Of a DNA stretch of 64,000 nucleotides, positions 1 to 7,753 are shown in pieces. Origin of the DNA: Deltaproteobacteria bacterium (lineage in GTDB: Bacteria > JAGRBM01 > JAHCIT01); NCBI GenBank assembly GCA_026129095.1, contig JAHCIT010000005.1, positions 248,001 to 312,000 of the forward strand. The letters run 5' to 3'. Every line of letters starts with the position of its first letter. The stretch's first letter is position 1. The notes below the pieces were generated by a model. It ran no database searches. It worked only from the letters and a program-made list of their open reading frames with translations, and had not been told where the DNA came from. The position numbers were made by a program, and so were the translations under genes.

Positions 1-90
1 CTTGCGGATCGGGGCCGGCATCGCCTGCTCGATCCACTGGCGGACCTCTTCCCTGAATCTGATCTGCTCGGGGGTAAACGACATGTCCAT
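1..90 (-). CDS. Acyl-CoA dehydrogenase, N-terminal part (cut by window edge)
   Basis: Thirty codons read leftwards from an ATG at 90 and run off the window. The first residues, MDMSFTPEQIRFREEVRQW, are the standard opening of acyl-CoA dehydrogenases, where helix A follows an 'F(T/S)xEQxxFRxEVRxW' pattern. These are FAD flavoenzymes that introduce an alpha-beta double bond in acyl-CoA thioesters. An AGGAG sequence lies just upstream of the ATG. Only the N-terminus is visible, so the catalytic base and FAD site cannot be checked. A second ATG two codons in is an alternative start. Confidence 0.7.
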   Translation of the reverse strand, partial: MDMSFTPEQIRFREEVRQWIEQAMPAPIRK

Positions 91-228
91 GACGGTACCG
101 GTCTCCTGGTCGTGATGCTTATTTGGATGGGCGCGCCCGTGCGCGGCCCCTATGAGTAGCCCAAAGCCCCAAGGCCCGCCAACGGAAAACCGCCGTGAAA
201 ACTCCGATTTCTTTTGCCGTCAGGTGAC

Positions 229-615
229 AGCGGCGTCAGGGGCGAGCGGGCCTCTTTCTACGAGGAGAACTACCTCGCCAACCTCATCGCCTGGGACTGG
301 CCGCGCATCTCGGAGAAGATCGCGCCCGTCCTCGTCCGGATGGTCCGCTACCTGCTCCTGATGCCCCACCGGCTGCTGCTGGGCTGGCTACTGGTGCTGC
401 TCACGCTGCAGGCGGCACGGGAACTCGCCCGCCGGGACCCCGCCGCTCCTGCCTTCGCGCCCCACCGGCTGCTGCTCGCTTCCGCCTGGATGTATCTCGC
501 GGCCGTTTACCTGATGTTTCTCGTCTCGCCCTGGTACGGCGACATGCAGGTCCGGGCCGCCTTCGACCGGATTCTCACGCATCTGGGGCCGGTGATGGGA
601 GTGGCGGCTGTCCTT
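229..615 (+). pseudogene. Remnant of a polytopic membrane protein (copy 1 of a repeated 3' segment)
   Basis: The frame is open from about 214 with no convincing start. It encodes a membrane-protein interior: a soluble lead ('SFYEENYLANLIAWDWPRIS') and then hydrophobic segments containing LLLGWLLVLLTL and YLAAVYLMFLVSPWYGDM. The part from about 461 to 610 is repeated, inverted, at 46511-46661, where it carries a one-base insertion. After about 615 the frame runs into unrelated AT-rich sequence and loses coding character. The parent family is unknown; the composition recalls the membrane half of a glycosyltransferase-like protein. I infer a fragment left by rearrangement beside the Rhs locus, not a working gene. 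Confidence 0.5.
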
Positions 616-635
616 CAAAATAGCTGCACACCACC

Positions 636-1082
636 CTACTCGTCCCATTCATCCGGAAGCTGATACAATCCGCCTACGTCCCTGCAATGAGTTCGTGGAT
701 TTTGAAATTCAGGAAAGTAATAAAAATAAAAGTAAGACGCATATCTCTCATGGATTTTCGGGTAGGCATCATCCAATACACATCTACTAATAGCTCCCTT
801 ATTTGCACATTCGGCAGTTGAGAATTCACCATTCAACTGTGTTTCACAATCCTCACGAATTACATTTTCGCCGAAACTGAAATTTCCGTCGGCTCCAGAC
901 TCCAAAAATATATTCAAGCAGTAGTTTTCGACAGGAACATTGCACGAAACCCACTTAAAATCCGTATAATCACACCCAAAGATACAAAAGACCATTAGGG
1001 TGCCACACAATCGAAGACTTTCAGTACGGCCATTTCCCCCACGGCCACGACTCCTGATTGTGCCCAATGCCAAATTTTTCAT
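636..1082 (-). CDS. Small putative lipoprotein downstream of Rhs tail 1 (possible immunity protein)
   Basis: About 148 residues if it starts at ATG 1082. A hydrophobic stretch ending MVFCIFGC looks like a lipobox, so the mature protein would begin at Cys and be membrane-anchored. The mature part is rich in Cys, Asn, Tyr and Phe, and the DNA is clearly more AT-rich than the Rhs gene before it. Its 5' end overlaps the 3' end of the Rhs tail by about 60 bases. A TTG or ATG nearer the lipobox is an alternative start and would remove most of that overlap. Position directly after an Rhs tail is where immunity genes sit, but no family is recognised; the immunity role is inference. Confidence 0.5.
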   Translation of the reverse strand: MKNLALGTIRSRGRGGNGRTESLRLCGTLMVFCIFGCDYTDFKWVSCNVPVENYCLNIFLESGADGNFSFGENVIREDCETQLNGEFSTAECANKGAISRCVLDDAYPKIHERYASYFYFYYFPEFQNPRTHCRDVGGLYQLPDEWDE

Positions 1083-2043
1083 GATGTCCTGCCTCCAGGG
1101 GGTTTGATCGACCATGCCAGTCTCCACTGAATACCAGGCTCGACAAACCTGTCGCTACATGCAGCGGGATGTAGGCATTTCCAAGCACGCCAACCTGGGA
1201 TGCGAAATGAACAGACTCGTCGTACATCTTTCCGCCATAGGTATGGCGTGCTGGACTCCCCGCACGGCCCTTTGGGGATTTTATCAGTACCGCATGCCCC
1301 AAGGTCTGGGCTGGTGCATCGCCAAGCACGAATCCGGCGCCCGAGAATGCAATCACCCCGGTGCCATCGACAGATTCGGCATGGATGCCAACATGCTTCC
1401 CCTGCATCGCACCGACTGCAATCGCGGCAACGCCAGCCGTCAGTCCGAATAGTGTCGTTCGGGCCCCGGTCAGATATCCGTGGAACCCCACGCCCCCCTG
1501 CCGCTGGGTCGATGCGTAGGTTGCCGCGTCTGCACCGATCACAAATGGGTTTGCCGCCATCTGCCCAAGTATATCCCAGAACGCATCCGACAGCCCAAAG
1601 CCGGGCAAGGGAATGGGGAGAATTGCCATGAAGAGTGCCTGCATGACGATGCTGATCACGCTGGATAACACTTTCAGAACGAACTTCTTCACCCACTTCC
1701 AGAACCCGTACCCGTCCACATCCACCCGGTTCAGCGGGTTGTTGAGCACGTAGCTGAACCGGTTCAGATCCTGCGGCTCAAATGTCCGCCCCTGCCAGTC
1801 CTGCACCTGCTCCCGGATGCCGTCCGCAGGCGCGGCTCTGCCCGACTGGAACCCCCATTCGACAAGCCGCATCGCCTGAAGCGGAGCGGGTTCGAGTTGC
1901 CGGGGATCGGCGGAGATGAACCGGCCCACGAGGGGGTCGTAGTAACGGTTTTCGAAGTTCATGAGGCCAAGCGCGGCGTCCTGCCGCTTGCGGGTGAATG
2001 TCAGGTCATTGGCCGGTCCGGTATTCATCGCCAGTCCCACCAT
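1021..2043 (-). CDS. Rhs-repeat protein C-terminal tail with variable domain (5'-truncated, copy 1)
   Basis: 340 residues. Residues 1-110 are the conserved end of an Rhs core: a 'FTRKRQDAALG' lead, NRYYDPLVGRFISADP, and then RFSYVLNNPLNRVDVDG. From the motif GYGFW (near base 1,700) the sequence becomes unique: hydrophobic segments followed by a His-rich end (GDWHGRSNPLEAGHHEKFG). Full Rhs proteins have more than a thousand residues of YD repeats. Here a stop lies about five codons upstream of the ATG, so the shell is missing. Rhs tails usually carry a toxin released after core cleavage; I do not recognise this domain. A near-identical core segment occurs in mirror orientation at 44748-45143. 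Confidence 0.75.
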   Translation of the reverse strand: MVGLAMNTGPANDLTFTRKRQDAALGLMNFENRYYDPLVGRFISADPRQLEPAPLQAMRLVEWGFQSGRAAPADGIREQVQDWQGRTFEPQDLNRFSYVLNNPLNRVDVDGYGFWKWVKKFVLKVLSSVISIVMQALFMAILPIPLPGFGLSDAFWDILGQMAANPFVIGADAATYASTQRQGGVGFHGYLTGARTTLFGLTAGVAAIAVGAMQGKHVGIHAESVDGTGVIAFSGAGFVLGDAPAQTLGHAVLIKSPKGRAGSPARHTYGGKMYDESVHFASQVGVLGNAYIPLHVATGLSSLVFSGDWHGRSNPLEAGHHEKFGIGHNQESWPWGKWPY

Positions 2044-2170
2044 CTTGCGCCCAGTATATCACGGCCCCCTGATCCCCATAATCAGAACTGATTTCTGTTC
2101 TGGATAACCCTTTCCCGGCATTCCCAAGGGGCAAGACCGCCTGGCGGCCGCGCCTCACCTCAAACGAGGC

Positions 2171-2200
2171 GTGGTGAGCCGTGGTGAAGCGTGGTGGCTG
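2171..2200 (+). repeat. Decamer tandem repeat, array 1
   Basis: Three consecutive 10-base units: gtggtgagcc, gtggtgaagc, gtggtggctg. The unit matches the consensus of the second array 60 bases to the right. The units are too short and have no spacers, so this is not a CRISPR. Function unknown. Confidence 0.6.
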
Positions 2201-2260
2201 TAATTAACTGTTTTCACTTACTATTTTGGCGTGATCTCCATCACCTTCTACCGGCCTGAC

Positions 2261-2310
2261 CCATGGTGAGGTGTGGCGAAGCGTGGTGAGCCGTGGTGAG
2301 GCGTGGCGGC
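2261..2310 (+). repeat. Decamer tandem repeat, array 2
   Basis: Five consecutive 10-base units with consensus GCGTGGTGAG: ccatggtgag, gtgtggcgaa, gcgtggtgag, ccgtggtgag, gcgtggcggc. The same unit forms array 1 at 2171-2200. Both arrays sit between a truncated Rhs gene and a housekeeping gene, near a probable rearrangement boundary. Confidence 0.6.
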
Positions 2311-2531
2311 GGCCCGGTTCACCGGCCGGGCGCAACACGGCTAACAGCCTGAAAAGCAGGACACTAATTTCCTGAAACCGAAGCAATTTGCGAAACTTTC
2401 AAACCCCTTCAGGGCCGGGCCTGCTGCTTTTTCAATGGGGCGTGCGGACCCATGTCCGCCACCCATTATACCACGGGGGCCGGAACGGGCCGGTGAGGTG
2501 TCAGGCAGGGAGCAGGGCCTGGCGGCCCGGC

Positions 2532-3572
2532 TCAGGTGTTCGACAGGTCGCGCTCGGCGGGCGCGGTGCCGCCGTTCGCCAGCCGGATCTGGTGCGAGCT
2601 GTGGATGTCGAGGGCCGCGGGGTCGGCGGGCACCCGCTCGGTGGCGGCGGCAAGGGCGGCCTGGAACATGGCCACCCAGTCGTCCTTCGTCTCCTCGGTG
2701 GGAAACAGGAACTCGTTGGCGATGTTGAGCGCCATGATGGCGGGGCTGCGCTCCTCGTCGAGATCAATGCCGAGCACCTTGAAGGCCGCCTTCATCGCCA
2801 TCACCTGCTTGGAGCGGCCCAGTTCCATTACCTTCCGGGGCTCGATGCCGAGGGTTTCGAAATCCTTCTCCAGCATCTTCGTCTCCCACATGGCCCAGAA
2901 CAGGATCCGCGCCTGGAAGACCATCATCGCGCTCACCTCGGCCTTCGACATGCCCCGGATCATCTCCGGCAGATACTGCATGCCAAGGCCCACGTGCCGG
3001 GCCTCGTCGCGCTCATAGTATTTCATCAGCTCGGCGATGACCGGCTCGGCCTTCAGTTCCCGCACGGTCTGGAAGATCGTGAGCGCCATCGTCTCGATCA
3101 TGAGCTGCATGCCGAGCAGCTTGTAGGCGAGGTTCGGCGTGTCGAGCACGAGGTCCAGGAGCGCCTGCGGCGGGCGGTCCATCCGCTTGGGGACGTAGCC
3201 CAGTTCCTTCAGGTAATCGTGCATCACGTAGAAGTGGCGGGCCTCGTCGAACGCCTGGCTCGTGGCGGCCATCTTCGCCTCCAGCGGCACCAGCCCGTCG
3301 GCGAGCTGGGCGCTGATCTTCCACGCGGCGAGTTCGCCCCACATGATGATGGCGAAGATGCGCGAGATGGCCTTGCGCTTGTCGTCGGGGATATTGATGC
3401 CGCCGTGCTCCCTGAGCAGCATCGGGAGGATATCCTTCCCGTCCCAGGCGAGATCCTGTCCCTTGTGGTAGATGTTCTCGCACCTGGCGAACCGGCGGGC
3501 CTGCTCGGCGTCGCGCTCCATGTCGAACATGTCGTAGCGAATCTGGGTCTTTCCGTATCCGGCAATGGCCAT
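2532..3572 (-). CDS. Ferritin-like diiron protein (R2-like oxidase/oxygenase)
   Basis: 346 residues, helical, with a complete carboxylate-bridged diiron set: E80 (WGELAAW), E110-x-x-H113 (DEARHFYV), E160 (QLMIETMAL) and E190-x-x-H193 (DEARHVGLG). Two ExxH pairs plus two helix glutamates are the signature of ribonucleotide-reductase-R2/AurF/R2lox-like four-helix bundles, which activate O2. The substrate cannot be told from sequence. The gene lies 19 bases downstream of a TetR gene on the same strand, so the two probably form one transcript under TetR control from the palindrome at 4256-4269. No signal peptide, so it should be cytoplasmic. Confidence 0.75.
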   Translation of the reverse strand: MAIAGYGKTQIRYDMFDMERDAEQARRFARCENIYHKGQDLAWDGKDILPMLLREHGGINIPDDKRKAISRIFAIIMWGELAAWKISAQLADGLVPLEAKMAATSQAFDEARHFYVMHDYLKELGYVPKRMDRPPQALLDLVLDTPNLAYKLLGMQLMIETMALTIFQTVRELKAEPVIAELMKYYERDEARHVGLGMQYLPEMIRGMSKAEVSAMMVFQARILFWAMWETKMLEKDFETLGIEPRKVMELGRSKQVMAMKAAFKVLGIDLDEERSPAIMALNIANEFLFPTEETKDDWVAMFQAALAAATERVPADPAALDIHSSHQIRLANGGTAPAERDLSNT

Positions 3573-3591
3573 GATGGAATCTCCTTAAGCG

Positions 3592-4242
3592 TCAGGGTTT
3601 CAGGGCGACGGCCCCGCGGAACAGGACCTGCTTGATGTCCTCGAACATGAGGCGGGCTTCCTGCCCGTTCTCCATGAAGTTGCTGTGGACGACGAACCCG
3701 GCGATCACCGCCTGCACCAGCGCGGCCGCCCGGTCCAGGGGGAGCATCAGCCGGCCGGCGTCGGGGCCGAGCGCCGCCCGGATCGTCTCGCACACCAGCC
3801 GGTGCTGGAGGCGGTCGAACTCCCGTATCCGCTCCCGGAGGCGTTCGTTGAAGTTGGCCGTGGACCACATCTCCATGAGGAAGGCGACGCGCTCGCGGTT
3901 GGCGATCAGCAGGTCGAACAGGGCGTCAGCGGCCGTGAGCAGCCGCTCGACCGACGGGGCCTCGACACGCGAACGCTCCAGCACGCCCGCCGCGATCCCC
4001 TCGCTCATGCGCGTCACGGCGGCGATGAGGATCTCTTCCTTGGAGGCGAAGTGGTAGTGGAGAAGGCTTTTCGACACCCCCGCGGCGAGCGCGATCTCCT
4101 TGGTGGAGGCGCCTTCGTAGCCGTGGCGGGCGAAACACTGGATGGCCGCCTCGACGATGCGGTCCACCGATTCGGGAACAGAATCAGCACCCTGCGCCGG
4201 TCTGGCGGTTTCGGCATCGGTTTGGCGGGGGTTCGTGACCAC
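3592..4242 (-). CDS. TetR-family transcriptional regulator
   Basis: The N-terminal helix-turn-helix is typical: 'IVEAAIQCFARHGYEGAST', then KEIALAAGVSKSLLHYHF and SKEEIL. The C-terminal helices form the ligand and dimerisation part. I choose the GTG at 4242 as the start because the longer frame (ATG at 4284) would place the perfect palindrome at 4256-4269 inside the coding region; with the GTG the palindrome sits just upstream, where a TetR repressor would block its own promoter. The downstream partner is the diiron protein. The divergent gene at 4355 could share the operator. The ligand is unknown. Confidence 0.85.
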   Translation of the reverse strand: MVTNPRQTDAETARPAQGADSVPESVDRIVEAAIQCFARHGYEGASTKEIALAAGVSKSLLHYHFASKEEILIAAVTRMSEGIAAGVLERSRVEAPSVERLLTAADALFDLLIANRERVAFLMEMWSTANFNERLRERIREFDRLQHRLVCETIRAALGPDAGRLMLPLDRAAALVQAVIAGFVVHSNFMENGQEARLMFEDIKQVLFRGAVALKP

Positions 4243-4255
4243 GGATTTCTTATAA

Positions 4256-4269
4256 ACTGGCCAGCCAGT
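4256..4269. promoter_or_regulatory. Probable TetR operator
   Basis: ACTGGC-CA-GCCAGT is a perfect 6+6 inverted repeat with a two-base centre, just upstream of the preferred GTG start of the TetR gene and in the gap to the divergent gene at 4355. The shape is that of many TetR operators. Autoregulation is inferred from position. Confidence 0.55.
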
Positions 4270-4354
4270 CAGTGTCAACAACATTCATCCATAACAACCT
4301 TAATCCGTTGTAATTATTGGAATCTTCAGCCTCCGGTGCTACAGGCCACCCGCC

Positions 4355-5329
4355 ATGAGTCGCCGCAAGAAACTGTTTGTTACTGCCGCCATCGTCCTGC
4401 TTGTTGCCCTGGGAATGATGCTGCTCCGCCAGCGCCCGGCACCCAAGACCCCGCGCCAACGGGAACGGGCAGCCGAATCCCGGCGGGATCCGGTCCGCGA
4501 GGCCAGGCCCCTCGCCAGCGCCAAGCCCCCCGAAGCCGGGGAAGAGGCGGAGGAGGAGGAAAAGCCCAGGTCCCGCTGCGGCAGGGGTGCCGGCCGGGAG
4601 ATCCGGCTCCAGCGGCTCGATGAGGTCATCTGGATCAAGACCAACGACGAGCTCTTCGAACTGCCCGAGGCCTATAGCGGCGATCACCGGGTCCGGGCCA
4701 CCGGCAAGGAACAGGAGCGCGAGCGCAAGCGCCCCAGGAAGGAACGGCGGATGATCCGCCTCCATTCGCTCATCCCCACCGGACAGGGGAGCATCGCGGC
4801 CATTGATCTCGTCCCCTGTTTCGGTGACGCCTGGCGGTTCCCCATGGCCGAACTGGACGAGAACCCCGACCGCTACGTCCTGATGCAGAACAAACGCGGG
4901 GTGCTGAAACTGACCGACCGGGTGAAGAACTCCCCGATGGTGGTGAAAAACCTCTATTCGATCGACCTCATTCCCTACGGCGACCCGCGCCTCGACGGCC
5001 CCCGGCCGGGGATCATCGAGAACGACGAAGAAGACCGGATGCACCTCGTCATCGACGCGCCGGGACAGGAACTGAAGACCCTCACCCGCGTGAAGATCCG
5101 CTCCTGCGGCGAGGAGGGATGCCCCATCACCGACTTCCTGCCGCCCGACGTTACCGAGGACTACTGCATCGAGAACAAGCCGGGCATGCGGCTCCGGATG
5201 CGGCCCGCGATCCTGACGAAAAGCCGCGTATGGATACCGGAGCGGGGGCCGGGCCTCCTGTTCTACCCCGGCGGGGTGAAGGGAGCCGCCGTGAACCAGC
5301 CGCTGTCCCTGGGGCCCTGCGATCCGTGA
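4355..5329 (+). CDS. Membrane-anchored protein of unknown function upstream of mosAB
   Basis: 324 residues. Residues 2-5 are basic and are followed by one hydrophobic helix (LFVTAAIVLLVALGMMLL), so the protein is anchored with its bulk probably in the periplasm. Residues 27-75 are a charged, Pro/Glu/Arg-rich linker. The rest is a mixed alpha/beta region with four conserved-looking Cys near the C-terminus (CGEEGC, DYC, and GPC before the stop). It is divergent from the TetR gene and 68 bases before mosA on the same strand, so it may be co-expressed with the molybdenum-storage pair. No family recognised. Confidence 0.7.
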   Translation: MSRRKKLFVTAAIVLLVALGMMLLRQRPAPKTPRQRERAAESRRDPVREARPLASAKPPEAGEEAEEEEKPRSRCGRGAGREIRLQRLDEVIWIKTNDELFELPEAYSGDHRVRATGKEQERERKRPRKERRMIRLHSLIPTGQGSIAAIDLVPCFGDAWRFPMAELDENPDRYVLMQNKRGVLKLTDRVKNSPMVVKNLYSIDLIPYGDPRLDGPRPGIIENDEEDRMHLVIDAPGQELKTLTRVKIRSCGEEGCPITDFLPPDVTEDYCIENKPGMRLRMRPAILTKSRVWIPERGPGLLFYPGGVKGAAVNQPLSLGPCDP

Positions 5330-5397
5330 AACTTGCATCCCCCGGGATGGCCGTTATGCTCCGCCGCTTCCGGTAACGGGAAAAGGAAATCTCCCCA

Positions 5398-6228
5398 ATG
5401 GCCGACATCATCAAGGAAGGCGAAAAGAACCGCACGCACATCGTCGGGCGGTTCATGCGCGAATCCCTGCTGAGCAAGGAACTGCTCGCCAGCACCGAAC
5501 CCCAGCGCGAGGTCCGGCTCCTGCCGGAGGCGAACATCATCGGGGTGGGCGGCCACTCGATCATGGACCGCGGCAAGGCGGCCGTGCTGCCGCTCTGCGA
5601 CGCGCTCGTCCGCGCCAAGGCGAAATACAAGATGATCGTCGGCGTGTCCGGCGGCACCCGCATGCGCCACACGATGAGCGTGGGGCTTGATCTGGGGCTT
5701 CCCACGGGCGGGCTCGCCCAGATCGCCGGGGCGGTTGAGGAACAGAACGCGGCGCTGCTGCAGGCCATCCTCTCGGCCCACGGCGGCGTTGCCATGTGCC
5801 GCGAGCATTTCCCCGAGCTTCCGATCTACCTGGAAGTGGGCATCCTGCCGATCGTGATCTGCATGCCGCCCTACCACTTCTGGGAGGAACCGCCCAGGAA
5901 GGGCCGCCTCCCGATGAACGGACCGGACGTGGGCCTCTACCTTACGGCCGACGTGGTGGGTGCCAGGAGCCTCATCTTCATCAAGGACCAGAAGGGCCTT
6001 TACACCGACAACCCGGATACCAACCCGAACGCGAAGTTCATCCCGGAAGCGACGTGCGACGAGATTCTCAGGGCCGACTACCCCGAACTCATCATCGAGG
6101 AAAAGGTACTGGAATACATGAAGAACGGCCGCCACATCCGCGAGATCCAGATCATCAACGGCCTGGAGCCGGGGAACCTGGAACGGGCCCTCAACGGCGA
6201 GCATGTGGGCACGATCATCCGCGCCTGA
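5398..6228 (+). CDS. mosA: Molybdenum storage protein subunit, MosA-like (amino acid kinase fold)
   Basis: 276 residues of the UMP-kinase/amino-acid-kinase fold. It follows the Azotobacter MosA pattern: a glycine loop (IGVGGHSIMDRG), a GGTRMRH segment, 'SVGLDLGLPTGGLAQIAG', the nucleotide-binding DxGLYT segment (KGLYTDNPD) and a C-terminal EPGNLERALNGEHVGTII. MosA and MosB form a hetero-hexamer that packs polyoxomolybdate clusters in a cavity at the expense of ATP. The assignment rests on remembered similarity to the Azotobacter proteins, and annotation pipelines may call it a uridylate kinase. The paralogue follows 63 bases later. A GGAAA ribosome site precedes the ATG. Confidence 0.75.
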   Translation: MADIIKEGEKNRTHIVGRFMRESLLSKELLASTEPQREVRLLPEANIIGVGGHSIMDRGKAAVLPLCDALVRAKAKYKMIVGVSGGTRMRHTMSVGLDLGLPTGGLAQIAGAVEEQNAALLQAILSAHGGVAMCREHFPELPIYLEVGILPIVICMPPYHFWEEPPRKGRLPMNGPDVGLYLTADVVGARSLIFIKDQKGLYTDNPDTNPNAKFIPEATCDEILRADYPELIIEEKVLEYMKNGRHIREIQIINGLEPGNLERALNGEHVGTIIRA

Positions 6229-6291
6229 TTCCTGACGCCCTGCTCCCACAGGCTGAAAACAGGCGACACCCAGCGAAGGAACCACCCAAAC

Positions 6292-7077
6292 GTGAGCACG
6301 ACCCCCGAGCGCAGAGTCATTGAATCCCTGATCGACGAGAAAAACGCGCCGGTCACGGCCATCCTGCCCAATACGAAGGTCATCAAGATCGGCGGCCAGT
6401 CGGTGATGGACCGGGGCCGGTCCGCGCTGTTTCCACTGGTGGACGAAATCGCCCAGTGCGCTAAAGACGGCTTCCACCTCCTGCTCGGCGCTGGTGGCGG
6501 CACCCGTGCGCGGCACGCCTACCAGATCGGCCTCGACCTGGAGGTACCCACCGGCGTGATGGCCCGTATCGGCTGCGCCGTGCCCCGGCAGAACGCCCGG
6601 ATGCTCCAGATGCTGCTCGCCAAGCACGGCGGCGTCTACATCATGCCCGATGACTTCGAGAAGCTGCCCCTCTATTTCCGGCTGGGCTGCATCCCGGTCA
6701 TGTCCGGCATGCCCCCGCACGAATACTGGGAGAAACCGAGCCCCGGCACCCGTATCCCGCCGAACCGGACGGACGCGGGTGTATACCTCGCCGCTGAGGC
6801 CCTTGGCGCCCCCATGTGCTTTTTTGCCAAGGACGAGGAAGGACTCTTCACCGATGATCCGAAGAAGAACCCCAAGGCCGAGTTCATTCCGAAAATCCAT
6901 GTACGCGAACTGATGAAACGCGATCTTGATGACCTGGTGGTCGAACGGAGCGTGCTCACCTATCTGGACCGCGCCCAGTCCTGCAAGCAGATCCAGATCT
7001 TCAACTCGCTCAAGCCCGGCAATCTCACCCGCGCTCTCAAGGGCGAGCACGTGGGAACGATCATTTACGCCGACTGA
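6292..7077 (+). CDS. mosB: Molybdenum storage protein subunit, MosB-like (amino acid kinase fold)
   Basis: 261 residues, GTG start, paralogous to the previous gene. Motifs run VIKIGGQSVMDRGRSALF, GGGTRARH, GMPPHEYWEKP, RTDAGVYLAAEALGAP, DEEGLFTDDP and a C-terminal KPGNLTRALKGEHVGTII. The IKIGGQSVxDRG and 'RALxGEHVGTII' segments match MosB closely. Together with MosA it would build the molybdate/tungstate storage cage in the cytoplasm. No nif, mod or molybdopterin gene is in view, so the demand served is unknown. A housekeeping UMP kinase is unlikely because two tandem diverged copies and both Mos-type C-termini are present. Confidence 0.75.
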   Translation: MSTTPERRVIESLIDEKNAPVTAILPNTKVIKIGGQSVMDRGRSALFPLVDEIAQCAKDGFHLLLGAGGGTRARHAYQIGLDLEVPTGVMARIGCAVPRQNARMLQMLLAKHGGVYIMPDDFEKLPLYFRLGCIPVMSGMPPHEYWEKPSPGTRIPPNRTDAGVYLAAEALGAPMCFFAKDEEGLFTDDPKKNPKAEFIPKIHVRELMKRDLDDLVVERSVLTYLDRAQSCKQIQIFNSLKPGNLTRALKGEHVGTIIYAD

Positions 7078-7091
7078 AGGTGGACGGGCTC

Positions 7092-7472
7092 ATGCGTAGC
7101 CGCCATTCGCTTCCACTTGCCGCCGCCTTCCTTGTTTCCTGCGGCGCCAGGACTGCGCCACAACCGGAAACACCCAGCCTCCGGTGCCCGGAGATATCGG
7201 TGTTCGTCCGGGAGGGGTGCCCCCACTGCACGGCGGCCAAGGCCTATCTGGCGGAGTTCGCCGCCCGCGAACCCGGCCTCAAGGTCAGCTATCTCGATGT
7301 CCGCGCCAATCCGGCAAACCGGGACCGGCTGAAGACGCTCGCTGGCGAGCACGGGATCGAAACCATCGGCGTGCCGTCGTTCCTCATCTGCGGGGACTTT
7401 CTGGTGGGATTCAGTGAAACGGCCACACCGGCCGAGATCGAGCGGCGGGTGAAACAGCCCGCCTACCCCTGA
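7092..7472 (+). CDS. Thioredoxin/glutaredoxin-fold lipoprotein
   Basis: 126 residues from the ATG at 7092. The signal peptide ends AAFLVSC, a lipobox, so the protein is a lipoprotein facing the periplasm. The mature domain begins with a beta strand and the redox motif CPHC (VREGCPHCTAAKAYL), then VPSFLICG with the cis-Pro typical of thioredoxin folds. It would be a small thiol oxidoreductase. It follows mosB by 14 bases and is probably co-transcribed, though a functional link to Mo storage is only a guess. Its last bases overlap the convergent gene at 7463. Confidence 0.75.
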   Translation: MRSRHSLPLAAAFLVSCGARTAPQPETPSLRCPEISVFVREGCPHCTAAKAYLAEFAAREPGLKVSYLDVRANPANRDRLKTLAGEHGIETIGVPSFLICGDFLVGFSETATPAEIERRVKQPAYP

Positions 7473-7708
7473 TAGTCGGGCGAACCGGGAGCCGGTTCAT
7501 ACCCGTCGTTGTTCTCACGACATATCTTGCAGAGAATCATGCTGGTGGGACCGGCTTTGGCCGGGTTGGTGCAGCGGAAAATCATCGCCGACATCCGGTC
7601 ATTGTGCGAGGTGCCTTCTGGCAGCGCCGCCACGGCCGCCTCGTCGCGCACCTTGTAGACGCACTTTCGCAGGTCATGTCCGGAGCCCTTGGGACGCAGT
7701 TCAGCCAT
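7463..7708 (-). CDS. Small Cys-containing hypothetical protein
   Basis: 81 residues. Cysteines are arranged RCTNPAK...ILCKICREN, a C-x13-C-x2-C pattern that could bind zinc. There is no signal peptide or membrane segment. It lies 45 bases downstream of the DUF167 gene on the same strand, at the end of the divIVA-proC operon, and overlaps the convergent lipoprotein gene by 10 bases. Coding quality looks good (clean start, gene-like codon use), but no family is recognised. Confidence 0.55.
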   Translation of the reverse strand: MAELRPKGSGHDLRKCVYKVRDEAAVAALPEGTSHNDRMSAMIFRCTNPAKAGPTSMILCKICRENNDGYEPAPGSPDYQG

Positions 7709-7753
7709 GGGACCAGTATATGCTTGCCGGATACGGCAGGGGCAAACATCCCC

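Larger units (their letters stand above)
2059..2531. other. Non-coding stretch with two decamer-repeat arrays
   Basis: No convincing gene lies between the truncated Rhs tail and the diiron-protein stop codon. Long open frames here are antisense shadows. The stretch holds two short arrays of a 10-base unit (annotated separately), one GCGGCCGC site at 2144-2151, and a small inverted repeat GCGGAC-ccat-GTCCGC near 2440. That hairpin could end transcripts of the minus-strand diiron gene, but it has no T-tract. Confidence 0.5.

Noticed and set aside
2171-2310. CRISPR array
   Set aside because: The repeat unit is 10 bases, tandem and without spacers, and no cas gene is present.
2388-3635. 415-codon open frame on the + strand
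   Set aside because: Antisense to the diiron protein; the product is His/Arg/Gly-rich with no domain.
5263-7050. 595-codon open frame on the - strand
   Set aside because: Antisense to the mosA/mosB pair, which have strong family motifs. It crosses both genes and the gap between them without any protein signature.
5398-7077. Two copies of UMP kinase (pyrH)
   Set aside because: The fold is the same, but the tandem pair and the Mos-type C-terminal motifs fit MosA/MosB better, and housekeeping neighbours of pyrH (tsf, frr) are absent.
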